Shown one piece after another: positions 35,569 through 45,194 of a DNA stretch of 64,000 nucleotides (the first letter of the stretch is position 1; the number at the start of each line of letters is the position of its first letter). This DNA is from Pseudochelatococcus sp047501465 (GTDB lineage: Bacteria > Pseudomonadota > Alphaproteobacteria > Rhizobiales > Beijerinckiaceae). The stretch is taken from contig NZ_JAZDRL010000001.1 of the NCBI RefSeq assembly GCF_047501465.1, forward strand, positions 310,001 through 374,000, read 5' to 3'. The translations under genes were made by a program, and so were the position numbers. The notes beneath the pieces are model-generated. The model was not told the DNA's origin. It saw nothing but the letters and a program-made list of their open reading frames with translations, and made no database searches.

Positions 35569-37230
35569 ATGGTCCGTATTATCGGCTTCATTCTCACGAT
35601 TGGATTGATTGCTTTGGGGCTGAGTTGGCTTGCTGATCGCCCGGGTGATGTTTCTGTGGTCTGGCAGGGATATCGCATTGAAACATCAGTTGTCGTGGCG
35701 TTGGCGGCAGTGGTTGCTGCTGCGTTGGTGCTGGCGCTTGCTTGGGCGCTGATCCGCTTTATCTTCGGTTTGCCCGGTGCGATCTCGTTTTCCTCCCATG
35801 CGCGCAAGCGCGCCAAGGGCTTTGCTTCGGTTTCGAGAGGATTGATTGCGGTGGGCACTGGGGATTCCGTGTCGGCACGCCGTCACGCTTCAGAAGCCGA
35901 TCGTCTTTTGGGGCGTGAGCCGCTCAGCCTGTTATTACGTGCGCAGGCCGCCCAGATGGCGGGCGATAGGGCCGAGGCTGAAACCGCGTTTAATCTGATG
36001 CTGGATACGCCTGATACACGCGTTCTGGGTTTGCGCGGCTTGTTTGTGGAAGCGCGGCGCAAGGGCGATATGACGGCAGCGCGTTCTTACGCACAGAAGG
36101 CATGTGAGCTAGCCCCCAAGGTTAGCTGGGCAAGCGAGGCTGTGCTCGAATATCAATCGGCCGATGAAGATTGGCGCGGCGCTCTGGCGACATTGGAACG
36201 TCAAACACGCCAAAAGGCTATCGGGCGTGATACGGCCAAGCGCCTGCGCGCTGTATTGCTGACGGCTGATGCGTTATCTCGTCAGGATAGCGAGCCTGAA
36301 GAGGCGCTGAAAGAGGCGAGAGAAGCGGTAAAGCTTGCTCCCGATCTTGTGCCAGCGGCTGTTCTTGCTGGTCGTTTGCTGTCGCGCGAGGGCAGCATGC
36401 GCAAGGCCGCGAAGATTCTGGAAAGCGCCTGGAAACGCAATCCGCACCCTGATATCGCAGCGGCATTCGTGGATCTGCGCCCTGGCGATTCCGCGCGTGA
36501 TCGGCTGGAGCGTGCGGAGAGTTTGGCGCGACTTCTGCCGCATCATCCCGAGGCCCGTCTGATGAAGGCAGCTGCGGCATTGGAAGCGCAGGATATCGCC
36601 AAAGCGCGCGCAGCCATTGCACCACTATTGATCGAATATCCGACTGTGCGCACCTGTCTGCTAATGGCAGATATTGCCGAGGCGGAGCATGGCACAACAG
36701 GCGAGTGGCGCGAATGGATCGGTCGTGCATCGCGCGCACCACGCGATCAGGCCTGGATTGCGGATGGTGTTATTTCGGATACTTGGGCACCCGTTTCTCC
36801 AGTTACGGGCCGTCTCGATGCCTTTGAATGGAGTGCACCTCTGGAGCAAATCGCTGATGCAGGTGCTATCGATAATACGGAATATGATGATGCGGGAGAG
36901 GGGCATTCAGCACGTGGTGAAGCGCCATTAGCAGTTTCTGCGCCTGCAACGTTTGTCATTAATTCTGAGGCAGCGCCAGCATCTTCGCCGCCATCAACAT
37001 CTGTGATTGATGTTGAGCCAACGCCTGTTTCCTTAAAGCCGGCAACAATAGAGCCTGCTGCGTCTCCATCTTCTCCAGCTGTTGAAGAAAAGGCAGAGAG
37101 CGCAGCAGCCGGTGGTGTGCAAAGCGTGGTGTTTCCGCTCGATCATGCACCTGATGATCCCGGCCTTGACGGGTCCGATGAATTCGGGCACCGCCCTGTT
37201 CATGTGCAACTAGCCGGACGTACACCCTGA
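35569..37230 (+). CDS. hemY: HemY N-terminal domain protein (TPR)
   Basis: A 553-residue membrane protein. Two N-terminal transmembrane helices (about 4-22 and 42-65) precede repeated helix pairs of TPR type (about 95-390). The C-terminal 130 residues are low-complexity Ala/Pro/Ser. GDVSVVWQGYRIETS between the helices is the HemY-N signature. The family is linked to late haem synthesis by gene position, but its biochemical role is unsettled. It starts 4 bases after the Mic60-like gene. Confidence 0.87.
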   Translation: MVRIIGFILTIGLIALGLSWLADRPGDVSVVWQGYRIETSVVVALAAVVAAALVLALAWALIRFIFGLPGAISFSSHARKRAKGFASVSRGLIAVGTGDSVSARRHASEADRLLGREPLSLLLRAQAAQMAGDRAEAETAFNLMLDTPDTRVLGLRGLFVEARRKGDMTAARSYAQKACELAPKVSWASEAVLEYQSADEDWRGALATLERQTRQKAIGRDTAKRLRAVLLTADALSRQDSEPEEALKEAREAVKLAPDLVPAAVLAGRLLSREGSMRKAAKILESAWKRNPHPDIAAAFVDLRPGDSARDRLERAESLARLLPHHPEARLMKAAAALEAQDIAKARAAIAPLLIEYPTVRTCLLMADIAEAEHGTTGEWREWIGRASRAPRDQAWIADGVISDTWAPVSPVTGRLDAFEWSAPLEQIADAGAIDNTEYDDAGEGHSARGEAPLAVSAPATFVINSEAAPASSPPSTSVIDVEPTPVSLKPATIEPAASPSSPAVEEKAESAAAGGVQSVVFPLDHAPDDPGLDGSDEFGHRPVHVQLAGRTP

Positions 37231-37383
37231 TATAGAGGCGCTGGCATTCGCTATTCGAATGTCAGGGCATCTTGATGCTGATATGGTTCTTGTCATGATC
37301 GGCACTCCGGCGTAGATGATGGCCGAAAGTTTTTGCGGCTGCATGAGCGCTGACGTGAATCTCAACATTGCTAGCCTGGACGG

Positions 37384-38802
37384 ATGATGGAGGGTTTCTT
37401 GCTGCATATATCCACACGCGGAGAAGCGCCGGAAGTCAGCTTCATCGATGCCATGCTTACCGGTTTGGCGCGCGATGGCGGCCTTTATGTTCCGCGCGAC
37501 CTGCCTACATTCGATGCTGCAACCATCGCGGGATGGGCCGGGCAGTCGTATGAAGAGATCGCGGGCCATGTTCTGGGGGCGCTCACAGGGGGAGAAATTC
37601 CGCGTGATGTGCTTGCATCAATGATTCACGATGCCTACGCCACCTTCCGGCATGACGCTGTATGTCCGCTTGTGCAGCTTGATGACAATCTCTTCCTCTT
37701 GGAGCTTTTCCATGGTCCGACGCTTGCGTTCAAGGACGTTGCCATGCAGCTGCTTGGGCGGCTGATGGATTATGCACTGAAGCAGCGCGGAGCACGTGCG
37801 ACTATCGTTGGTGCGACGTCTGGCGATACGGGCAGTGCTGCCATTGAGGCGTTTCGTGGCCTGGAGCAGGTCGATATCTTCATTCTCTACCCACACAATC
37901 GTGTATCGGATGTGCAACGGCGGCAGATGACAACAGTCGATGCGCCTAACGTCCACACGATTGCGCTGGAAGGCACGTTTGACGATTGCCAGAACATGCT
38001 CAAAGCATTGTTCAATGATCATGCGTTGCGGGATGGGCTTTCGCTATCCGGTGTGAACTCCATCAACTGGGCGCGCATTATTGCGCAGACGGTTTATTAC
38101 TTTACGGCGGGCCTTTCACTGGGCAGTCCGCACCGTTCTGTGTCGTTCGTTGTGCCGACGGGTAACTTTGGCGATGTGCTGGCGGGTTATGTCGCCAAGC
38201 AGATGGGGCTGCCGATTGAGCGGTTACATGTTGCAACCAACGTGAATGACATTCTGGTGCGTGCGCTGGAAACGGGGCGTTATGACTTGCGGGAGGTCAC
38301 GCCCACCTCGGCGCCGTCTATGGACGTGCAGATTTCATCAAATTTTGAGCGCTTGTTATTCGATGCCTATGGGCGTGATTCAGATTCTGTACGTGGATTG
38401 ATGGATCAACTGCGGCAATCGCAGGCCTTCACTATTGAGCAGGGAGCGCTTTCCCGCATTCGGGCGGAATTCGATGCCTCTGCCGTTTCGCAGGCCGAGA
38501 CCGAAGCAGAAATTACCTCAACGTGGAGCAATGCAGGCTATGTGCTTGATCCACACAGTGCGATTGCTGTCCATGCAGCGCGTGGTGCATTGTCGCGTGA
38601 TCCGGCAACGCCAGTTGTCGCGCTAGCGACAGCGCATCCTGCCAAATTCCCTGCGGTTGTTGAAAATGCAACCGGCATCCATCCGGCGCTGCCGGCGCAT
38701 CTGGCTGATTTGTTTGAGCGGTCAGAGCGTACAGTCGTGCTTCCCAACAATCAGGCGACAATAGAAGCCTATATCCGCCAGCACGCGCGTGCGGGCCAGT
38801 AA
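37384..38802 (+). CDS. thrC: Threonine synthase
   Basis: A 472-residue PLP enzyme converting O-phosphohomoserine to threonine. The PLP lysine is in GPTLAFKDVAMQ. SGDTGSAAIEAF and PTGNFGDVLAGYVAKQMG bind phosphate and cofactor. Homologues begin around MHYISTRGEAP. Here a TTG at 37399 gives MLHISTRGEAP and has GGAGGG 4 bases upstream, so translation may start there rather than at the ATGs at 37384 or 37387. It is followed by the M16 peptidase after 7 bases. Confidence 0.95.
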   Translation: MMEGFLLHISTRGEAPEVSFIDAMLTGLARDGGLYVPRDLPTFDAATIAGWAGQSYEEIAGHVLGALTGGEIPRDVLASMIHDAYATFRHDAVCPLVQLDDNLFLLELFHGPTLAFKDVAMQLLGRLMDYALKQRGARATIVGATSGDTGSAAIEAFRGLEQVDIFILYPHNRVSDVQRRQMTTVDAPNVHTIALEGTFDDCQNMLKALFNDHALRDGLSLSGVNSINWARIIAQTVYYFTAGLSLGSPHRSVSFVVPTGNFGDVLAGYVAKQMGLPIERLHVATNVNDILVRALETGRYDLREVTPTSAPSMDVQISSNFERLLFDAYGRDSDSVRGLMDQLRQSQAFTIEQGALSRIRAEFDASAVSQAETEAEITSTWSNAGYVLDPHSAIAVHAARGALSRDPATPVVALATAHPAKFPAVVENATGIHPALPAHLADLFERSERTVVLPNNQATIEAYIRQHARAGQ

Positions 38803-38809
38803 GCAGAGC

Positions 38810-40087
38810 ATGCACACGATAGACGGTAGGGTTAAGGTTTCGATATTGGATAATGGCTTGCGGGTCGTTACCGAGTTCATGCCGCATGTTGCGACGGCAG
38901 CAATCGGCATATGGGTAGGGGCTGGCGCGCGGCATGAAAATGCGCAGGAGCATGGGCTATCGCACTTGCTTGAGCATATGGCGTTCAAAGGCACCCATAC
39001 ACGCGATGCTCGCACGATTGCCGAGGTTATCGAGGCTGTAGGCGGTGATCTCAATGCTGAAACGGGTGTGGAGCATACTTCCTACACCGTGCGGCTGATG
39101 GGCGCTGATGTGCCGTTGGGTATTGAAATCCTTGCCGATATTCTCATCAATTCACGGTTTGATGAGGTCGAGCTTGAGCGTGAGAAGAATGTTATTCTGC
39201 AAGAGATAGGCGCTGTTGAAGATACGCCGGATGATCTTGCAACCGATCTGTTTCTTGAGGCCGCTTTCAAGGGGCACGCGTTGGGGCGCAGCATTCTGGG
39301 TACGCCGGAATCTGTCACAGGCTTTAGCCGACAGGCGATTGTAGATTATCTGGCGCGTAATTATCGTGCACCGCATATGGTTTTGTCTGCCGTTGGTGCC
39401 GTTGATCATGATGACGTTGTTGCCCACGCAAAACGTTTGCTTTCCGGCTTTTCTGCAGAGCCTCCACCCGCGCCTGCATCTGCGGTCTATAGTGGTGGCG
39501 AGACGCTGCTGAAGCGCGACCTTGAGCAAACACATCTGTTGCTCGGTTACCGTGGCTTGCCATTTCTGGATGATGCTGTTTATGCCATGCAGGTTTTTGC
39601 CAATCTGCTTGGCGGCGGCATGTCATCGCGGTTATTTCAGGAAGTGCGCGAAAAGCGTGGCTTGGCGTATTCTGTGGATGCTTTCCATTGGGGATTTGCT
39701 GATACGGGTCTGTTTGGCATGGCGGCGGGCACGGCTCCGGAAGACGTGGATGAGCTCGTACCTGTATTGCTGAATTGCTTGCAGGAGGCGGCACTCAACG
39801 TCACCGAAGCTGAAGTGAACCGCGCACGTGCACAGCTGAAAGTGTCACATGTATCAGCGCTTGAGGCACCGATGGCCCGCGCTGATCAGCTTGCAAGGCA
39901 ACTGCTTTCGCTGGACCGGGTCTTGCCGCTTGAAGAGGTTATTGCCAAACTTGACGCAATCACGCTTAAAGATGTTCGATTCGTGGGGTCGACATTAATG
40001 AAAACGGAACCAACATTCGTAGCGATTGGTCCAGCCTCTGGACTGCTTAAGCAGCCTGATGTTCTTGCTCGCGTGAACCAAGGGTAA
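38810..40087 (+). CDS. M16 family zinc metallopeptidase (MPP-like)
   Basis: A 425-residue protein of the pitrilysin/mitochondrial processing peptidase family. The inverted zinc motif HLLEH (52-56) lies in GLSHLLEHMAFKGT. The distal glutamate lies in the GGDLNAETGVEHTSY region. The second, non-catalytic half is complete (GGGMSSRLFQEVREKRGLAYSV). The ATG at 38810 lies after the thrC stop; an earlier GTG overlaps thrC. This is a close relative of the bacterial ancestor type of MPP beta, conserved next to thrC. The substrate is unknown. Confidence 0.92.
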   Translation: MHTIDGRVKVSILDNGLRVVTEFMPHVATAAIGIWVGAGARHENAQEHGLSHLLEHMAFKGTHTRDARTIAEVIEAVGGDLNAETGVEHTSYTVRLMGADVPLGIEILADILINSRFDEVELEREKNVILQEIGAVEDTPDDLATDLFLEAAFKGHALGRSILGTPESVTGFSRQAIVDYLARNYRAPHMVLSAVGAVDHDDVVAHAKRLLSGFSAEPPPAPASAVYSGGETLLKRDLEQTHLLLGYRGLPFLDDAVYAMQVFANLLGGGMSSRLFQEVREKRGLAYSVDAFHWGFADTGLFGMAAGTAPEDVDELVPVLLNCLQEAALNVTEAEVNRARAQLKVSHVSALEAPMARADQLARQLLSLDRVLPLEEVIAKLDAITLKDVRFVGSTLMKTEPTFVAIGPASGLLKQPDVLARVNQG

Positions 40088-40094
40088 TAAGTTT

Positions 40095-40694
40095 ATGACA
40101 CAGTTCCGGTTTTCGCCTCCAGGTAGCTCAGTGCCCTATATTCGTGGGGGCGGATTGCATCTGCGTATCCCTCAGATGCGGGATTTTGAGGCATGGGCGG
40201 AAGTGCGTTCGGAAAGCCGTGATTTTCTTGAAAAGTGGGAGCCGATCTGGCCCGCTGATGATCTTACAAGACCCGCCTTTCGTCGCCGCATAGCGTGGTA
40301 CGAGGAAGATGTGGCGCGGGATGCCTCTTATCCGTTTTTTCTGTTTCGCGAAGACGATGATGCCCTTTTAGGCGGTCTCACCTTGGGCCCCGTGCGTCGT
40401 GGCGTCGTACAGACTTGCACGCTAGGTTACTGGATGGCAGAAAAACATGCCCGCAAAGGTTATATGAGCAAGGCGGTGATTGCGGCATCATACTTTGCCT
40501 TCCACACCCTGGGCTTGCGTCGGATTGAGGCATCTTGTCTACCTATCAACGATCCATCAATCGGGCTTCTCGAAAAAGTCGGATTCATGCGTGAAGGATA
40601 TGCTAGACAGTATCTCTGCATCGCAGGTGTGTGGGAGGACCACTTCCTCTATGCGCTGCTGAAGGACGATTTTAACAACCGTTTCAAAGCATAA
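40095..40694 (+). CDS. GNAT N-acetyltransferase, RimJ/RimL type
   Basis: A 199-residue acetyltransferase with an N-terminal LRIPQMRDFEAWAEVRSES. The acetyl-CoA site follows TLGYWMAEKHARKGYMSKAV, and the C-terminal LPINDPSIGLLEKVGFMREG is typical of RimJ/RimL enzymes that modify protein N-termini. It lies 7 bases after the M16 gene and probably belongs to its operon. The exact substrate is unknown. Confidence 0.88.
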   Translation: MTQFRFSPPGSSVPYIRGGGLHLRIPQMRDFEAWAEVRSESRDFLEKWEPIWPADDLTRPAFRRRIAWYEEDVARDASYPFFLFREDDDALLGGLTLGPVRRGVVQTCTLGYWMAEKHARKGYMSKAVIAASYFAFHTLGLRRIEASCLPINDPSIGLLEKVGFMREGYARQYLCIAGVWEDHFLYALLKDDFNNRFKA

Positions 40695-40777
40695 TTCTGA
40701 TGCGCATGGTAATGATCAATCGCTTGAGAGTTTAGCTCTAATGCTTTGATCAAACATGCTTTAAGCGATATGTCGCT

Positions 40778-40822
40778 GCATCAAAACCAAAGGCGGATGC
40801 CATTTGGGCGGTGATTTGATGC
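40778..40822 (+). repeat. Long imperfect hairpin upstream of the GGDEF/EAL gene
   Basis: The outer arms are GCATCAAA (40778-40785) and TTTGATGC (40815-40822), with inner pairs CCAAA/TTTGG and GGC/GCC. The architecture recalls the hairpin at 18126-18171. A nearby segment (GCTCTAATGCTTTGATCAAA, from 40736) also has the look of a Rhizobiales intergenic palindrome in reverse. The element sits in the gap between the GNAT and the signalling protein. Confidence 0.55.
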
Positions 40823-40947
40823 TGTAGCGTTTTTATGTAACTGAAGGGTTCAGCCTTTTGGTTTGAGTGTTGAATTTGGCGCATTGTGCGCCGCCGACCT
40901 GCTTTCGTGGGTTGTGTGTCATCCAGAATGAGACCTTTGCGTTGCGA

Positions 40948-43818
40948 GTGATCCGCGTTCTTCTCCTGGCAATGGTGGCTTTTTTTGCAGCCGGCCTAGC
41001 GTACCGGGCATCAGCCGTTGAGGCTGTGCGGGTGGCGCCGGATGCGCTTGCCATCGATCTGACGTCGGTTGTTGAGCATTACCGGGCGGAAAGCGACCTC
41101 ATCCAGATTTCAACCGCTCCCGGTGCGGATGGTATCGTGCGCCGCATTGCCGTGAAGGCACGCGAAGGCGGCACCAGGCCAGACTGGATCGTATTTGCTC
41201 TTTCCAACGATACAGATGAACAGCTGGAACGATTGCTGGTTGCGCCTCATTATCGGTTGGTTGGCTCAGGCGTGATCTGGCCTGATCTGGGCTCTTCGCG
41301 GATAGCGGCTATTACTGCAAGCCAGGGCATTCGGCCTGAACGTGAGGATGCTGCGGATGCGGATATTTTTAATATTACGCTTGATCCAGGCTCTACCGTG
41401 ACGTTCATCGCGGAGTTGCGCACGCCCGGCCTGCCGCAGCTCTACCTTTGGGAGCCTGATGCATATAAGGCCAAAATGAACGGGCTGACGCTCTATAAGG
41501 GTATCATCATCGGCATTGCGGGTTTGCTTGCACTGTTTCTTACCGTGGTTTTTGTGGTGCGCGGTGCTGTGATTTTTCCTGCAGCAGCGGCATTGGCGTG
41601 GGCGGTTCTGGCTTATGCCTGTATTGATTTCGGCTTTTTCCAGCAGTTGTTTCCGATTGCGCCATCCACTAACCGCATCTACCGAGCGGCGGCGGAGGCG
41701 GTGCTTGCTGCGACATTGCTGGTGTTCCTATTCGCTTATCTCAACCTTAGCCGTTGGCATGTGCGTTATAGCCATTTCACGATAGCGTGGCTTTTGTTCC
41801 TTGGCGCGCTGGTGGGGCTGGCTGCTTTCGATGCGCCTATCGCGGCGGGCGTTGCACGCATTTCCATTGCTGTTGTCGCAGGTATTGGCTTCATCCTGGT
41901 GGTGCATCTTGCAAGCCATGGCTATGACCGGGCGGTGATGCTGACCCCGACATGGTTCTTGCTATTGCTTTGGGTGACTGCAGCGGGCTTTACGGTCAAT
42001 GGTGAGCTGACGCGCGATCTCGTGCCTTCAGCGCTGATGGGTGGTCTTGTACTGATCGTGCTGTTGATCGGCTTTACGGTTGTGCAGCATGCCTTTGCTG
42101 GCGGCGCGCTTGCGCAAGGGCTTGTCTCTGACACCGAACGCAAGGCACTCGCAATTGCGGGCTCTGGAGATGTGGTATTCGATTGGGATGTCGGGGCAGA
42201 CCGCATCTATGTCAGCGAAGAGGTTGAAAGCCAGCTGTTGCTTAAGCGCGGTGCGCTTGAGGGATCCATTGCAGCATTGCTGGATGTCATTCATCCGTTT
42301 GACCGCGATCGCTTCCAGGCCGTACTTGATACTGTGTTGGAGCAGCGTAGGGGCCGTGTTGCCATCGATTTTCGGCTGCGGGCGGCTGATGGTCAGTATT
42401 TTTGGTTTAACCTGCGCGCACGTCCTGTTGTGGGGACGAATAGCGAGGTTATTCGCATTGTCGGTATTCTGGGCGATGTTACCGACGCGCGTAATATGGA
42501 AGAACGGTTGCTGTATGATTCAGTGCATGACACACTGACGGGGCTGCCAAACCGGCAATTGTTTCATGATCGACTGGACATGTCGCTGGTGTTTGCCGCA
42601 CAAAATCCGATGATGCGTCCAACCATTGTGCTGGTTGATATCGATGGCTTCAAAGAGATCAATGAATCTGTCGGCCCGACAGTTGGCGACTCTATCATGC
42701 TCACCCTCTCGCGCCGGCTCGGGCGCTTGTTGCGACCGCAAGACACTATTGCGCGCTTTGGTGGCGATGAGTGGGGCCTGATCCTGCTTTCCGAGCATGA
42801 GCCAGAACGCATTATCGCGTTTGCAGATATGATCCGTCGTGCTATTTCGACGCCGGTAAGTTTTGCGGATCGTGAGATTTTCCTTAAGGCCTCTATCGGG
42901 ATTGCCTTATACGATCGGCAAACATCATCGGGGCAGGGGAACATGGCCAAGAACGCCGAGATCGCCATGCTGCATGCCAAGCAGCAGGGGGGTGATCGGA
43001 TTGAGGTGTTCCGCCCGGGTATGAGTGCCCAACGTCTTGCGCGCCTTGCGCTTGAGGGAGATCTGCGTCTGGCGCTGGAGCGAGGCGAAATCCGCGTGAT
43101 CTTCCAGCCTGTCGTCACGCTGGATGATCGAACAATCGCTGGATTTGATGCGCGGCTTTTCTGGGATCATCCCCGCCTTGGACGGTTGGAACCTGATGAA
43201 TTTGCGCCGATTGCCGAGGAAATTGGTATCATCACCGAGCTTGGGCAGTATGCGCTGGATCGCACAGCGCGGGAGCTTGCTATCTGGCAGTCAGCGCTTG
43301 AGGTTGAGCCGCCGATATTTGCAACATTAACGCTGTTCAGCCCACGCTTGCTGCGTCACGAATTAATTGCTGATGTGAAGCGTGTGTTGTCGACAACTTC
43401 TGTGCGGCCGCAATCATTGATGATTGGCTTCCGTGAAAGCATGCTCACGGATAATCCTGAGTTTGCTACGCAGATGCTGATCCGCTTGCGCCAACTTGGG
43501 GCAGGGCTGGTGCTGGATGGGTTTGGAACTGGTTATTTTGCATTGTCGCAAATGCGGAATTTGCCATTTGATGCGATACGGGTTGACCGCGGTTTTGTGC
43601 GTGATCTCGCCGAAGGCTCGCCTGGTATGCTGCGTTCGATTGTGACGCTGGCGCAGGATCTGGAGATGGACATCATCGCTGATGGTGTTGAGAGCGAAAC
43701 GAATGCCACGCTGCTTACTGAAATGGGCTGCCGCTATGCGCAAGGCTTTGCATTTGGTGAAGCCATGACACCCTATGATGCGCGTCGCTTCATAGGCGCG
43801 ACATCGGTTGCAGCTTGA
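40948..43818 (+). CDS. 7TM-PAS-GGDEF-EAL signalling protein with substituted EAL site
   Basis: About 956 residues from a GTG at 40948; the frame extends back to 40867 and the start is uncertain. Order: signal sequence, extracytoplasmic domain (about 25-175), seven-helix block (about 185-400), PAS (about 410-535), GGDEF (about 540-690), EAL (about 705-950). The GGDEF loop reads FGGDEW (604-609), Trp replacing the final aromatic. In the EAL domain the EAL triplet is DAR (734-736), DDFGTG is DGFGTG (857-862), the EGVE glutamate is Asp912, and the NLS asparagine is missing. Several metal ligands of the phosphodiesterase are therefore altered, so c-di-GMP hydrolysis looks unlikely; c-di-GMP binding or sensing is possible. 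It follows the thrC-M16-GNAT group, an order seen in relatives. Confidence 0.88.
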   Translation: MIRVLLLAMVAFFAAGLAYRASAVEAVRVAPDALAIDLTSVVEHYRAESDLIQISTAPGADGIVRRIAVKAREGGTRPDWIVFALSNDTDEQLERLLVAPHYRLVGSGVIWPDLGSSRIAAITASQGIRPEREDAADADIFNITLDPGSTVTFIAELRTPGLPQLYLWEPDAYKAKMNGLTLYKGIIIGIAGLLALFLTVVFVVRGAVIFPAAAALAWAVLAYACIDFGFFQQLFPIAPSTNRIYRAAAEAVLAATLLVFLFAYLNLSRWHVRYSHFTIAWLLFLGALVGLAAFDAPIAAGVARISIAVVAGIGFILVVHLASHGYDRAVMLTPTWFLLLLWVTAAGFTVNGELTRDLVPSALMGGLVLIVLLIGFTVVQHAFAGGALAQGLVSDTERKALAIAGSGDVVFDWDVGADRIYVSEEVESQLLLKRGALEGSIAALLDVIHPFDRDRFQAVLDTVLEQRRGRVAIDFRLRAADGQYFWFNLRARPVVGTNSEVIRIVGILGDVTDARNMEERLLYDSVHDTLTGLPNRQLFHDRLDMSLVFAAQNPMMRPTIVLVDIDGFKEINESVGPTVGDSIMLTLSRRLGRLLRPQDTIARFGGDEWGLILLSEHEPERIIAFADMIRRAISTPVSFADREIFLKASIGIALYDRQTSSGQGNMAKNAEIAMLHAKQQGGDRIEVFRPGMSAQRLARLALEGDLRLALERGEIRVIFQPVVTLDDRTIAGFDARLFWDHPRLGRLEPDEFAPIAEEIGIITELGQYALDRTARELAIWQSALEVEPPIFATLTLFSPRLLRHELIADVKRVLSTTSVRPQSLMIGFRESMLTDNPEFATQMLIRLRQLGAGLVLDGFGTGYFALSQMRNLPFDAIRVDRGFVRDLAEGSPGMLRSIVTLAQDLEMDIIADGVESETNATLLTEMGCRYAQGFAFGEAMTPYDARRFIGATSVAA

Positions 43819-43876
43819 GGTCGCTGATTATCGAGTGCTAATGTCTGAAGCTCAATGCATGCTTGAGCGCGTGCCT

Positions 43877-44251
43877 TCATGTTTGTTGGTTCAGAAGCAG
43901 ATCACGAAGCACGATAGCGTCATTGTGCAGTTCATCGTGGGCTGCATATACCAGCGTGATTGGGCCATTTCTGGCAAGGTCACGCACTTCATCAACCAGG
44001 CCTGCGTGCTGCTGAAGCTCGATCATATAGCGGTGTTTGAACTCAGGCCACCGTGCAGGCTCATGGCCAAACCATTTTCGTAATTCGGTGCTGGGTGCGA
44101 GTTCCTTGGCCCATTGATCAATAGCCGCAATCTCCTTTTTTACCCCGCGCGGCCATAGCCTATCGACCAGAATCCGTATGCCATCATCAGGATCGGCTGG
44201 CTCGTATGCGCGTTTTATCTTCACATTTTTTGCGCTTAGGCTCTTGCTCAT
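43877..44251 (-). CDS. DUF488 family protein
   Basis: A 124-residue protein with the DUF488 signature: KIKRAYEPADPDDGIRILVDRLWPRGVKKE, WFGHEPARWPEFKHRY and TLVYAAHDELHNDA. No biochemical role is established. The cytoplasmic protein has no signal or membrane segment. It converges on the GGDEF/EAL gene and is separated from yqgE by a terminator. Confidence 0.88.
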   Translation of the reverse strand: MSKSLSAKNVKIKRAYEPADPDDGIRILVDRLWPRGVKKEIAAIDQWAKELAPSTELRKWFGHEPARWPEFKHRYMIELQQHAGLVDEVRDLARNGPITLVYAAHDELHNDAIVLRDLLLNQQT

Positions 44252-44361
44252 GACATATGCTCCTTAACTTGTGTCGGTGAACGTTGAGCGAGGAATGATA
44301 TCACCAAAATAGAGAATGGGGGCTGTCTCTCCAAGTTAAGGCGGCCTCAGGGCGGCTCGAT

Positions 44362-44399
44362 ATAAAAATGCTCTGAAAAGTGATCCCACCTTTCAGAGC
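44362..44399 (-). terminator. Terminator after yqgE
   Basis: GCTCTGAAA (44370-44378) and TTTCAGAGC (44391-44399) form a stem; on the minus strand it is followed by ATTTTTATA. It is an intrinsic terminator 30 bases after the yqgE stop. Confidence 0.85.
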
Positions 44400-44430
44400 C
44401 ATGTTTGTATAAATGGATTATTCTTCAGCC

Positions 44431-45039
44431 TTAAGCGTGTCCGGCCTGGCCTGATAAGGTAGCGATATCAGCTCCCAGACTGCGCAGGGCCATATCGTAT
44501 TTGTGCTCGATGGCAGTATCGAAAAGCAGCGTTTTATTGACGGGGCAATGCAGCCAGCCATTCGCTTGAATCTCGCCCTCTAACTGGCCAGGCGACCATC
44601 CTGCATAACCCAAGGCAAGCAGGGCTCTTTGAGGCCCATCTCCTGCTGCAATAGCGCGCAGTATATCAATTGTAGCAGTGAGGCAGATGCCATTGTTCAT
44701 GGCTAGTGTTGAATTGTCGATTGAAAAATCAGGCGTGTGAAGGACAAAGCCGCGTCCCATCTCAACCGGGCCACCGCGGAGGACCTCGATATTTTCGGCG
44801 CTAGACGGTAGTTGAATTGCTTCATCGTCGCCGATTATATCAAGTTGCACCAGCAGATCCGTGAAGTGCAAATCCAGTGCCGGTTTATTGATCACGATAC
44901 CCATGGCACCTTCTTCGGAATGCGCGCATAGATAGACGACGGTACGTGCGAAATTCTCGTCTACCATGCCAGGCATGGCAACGAGCAACTGCCCGTCGAG
45001 ATATTGATCGGTTTCAGTACGGGCGTGATCTATACGCAT
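44431..45039 (-). CDS. YqgE/AlgH family protein
   Basis: A 202-residue UPF0301 protein: LDGQLLVAMPGMVDENFARTVVYLCAHSEEGAMGIVIN at the N-terminus and LALGYAGWSPGQLEGEIQANGWL later are the family landmarks. AlgH was linked to alginate control in Pseudomonas, but the general role is unknown. It is divergent from the DsbD-domain gene with a 155-base gap. Confidence 0.9.
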   Translation of the reverse strand: MRIDHARTETDQYLDGQLLVAMPGMVDENFARTVVYLCAHSEEGAMGIVINKPALDLHFTDLLVQLDIIGDDEAIQLPSSAENIEVLRGGPVEMGRGFVLHTPDFSIDNSTLAMNNGICLTATIDILRAIAAGDGPQRALLALGYAGWSPGQLEGEIQANGWLHCPVNKTLLFDTAIEHKYDMALRSLGADIATLSGQAGHA

Positions 45040-45194
45040 GGCATTCTCCTAACAAGTTATATGCTATGCGAGAAACGGGTTTTAGGGAATGCGATTTTTG
45101 CTTCCATTTGTATGCGAACCACCTCTTTCAGTAGCTTTCACACAAACTTATTCAGAAACAATGAAGATGCGCTGTTCATATTGGATGTTGATGC

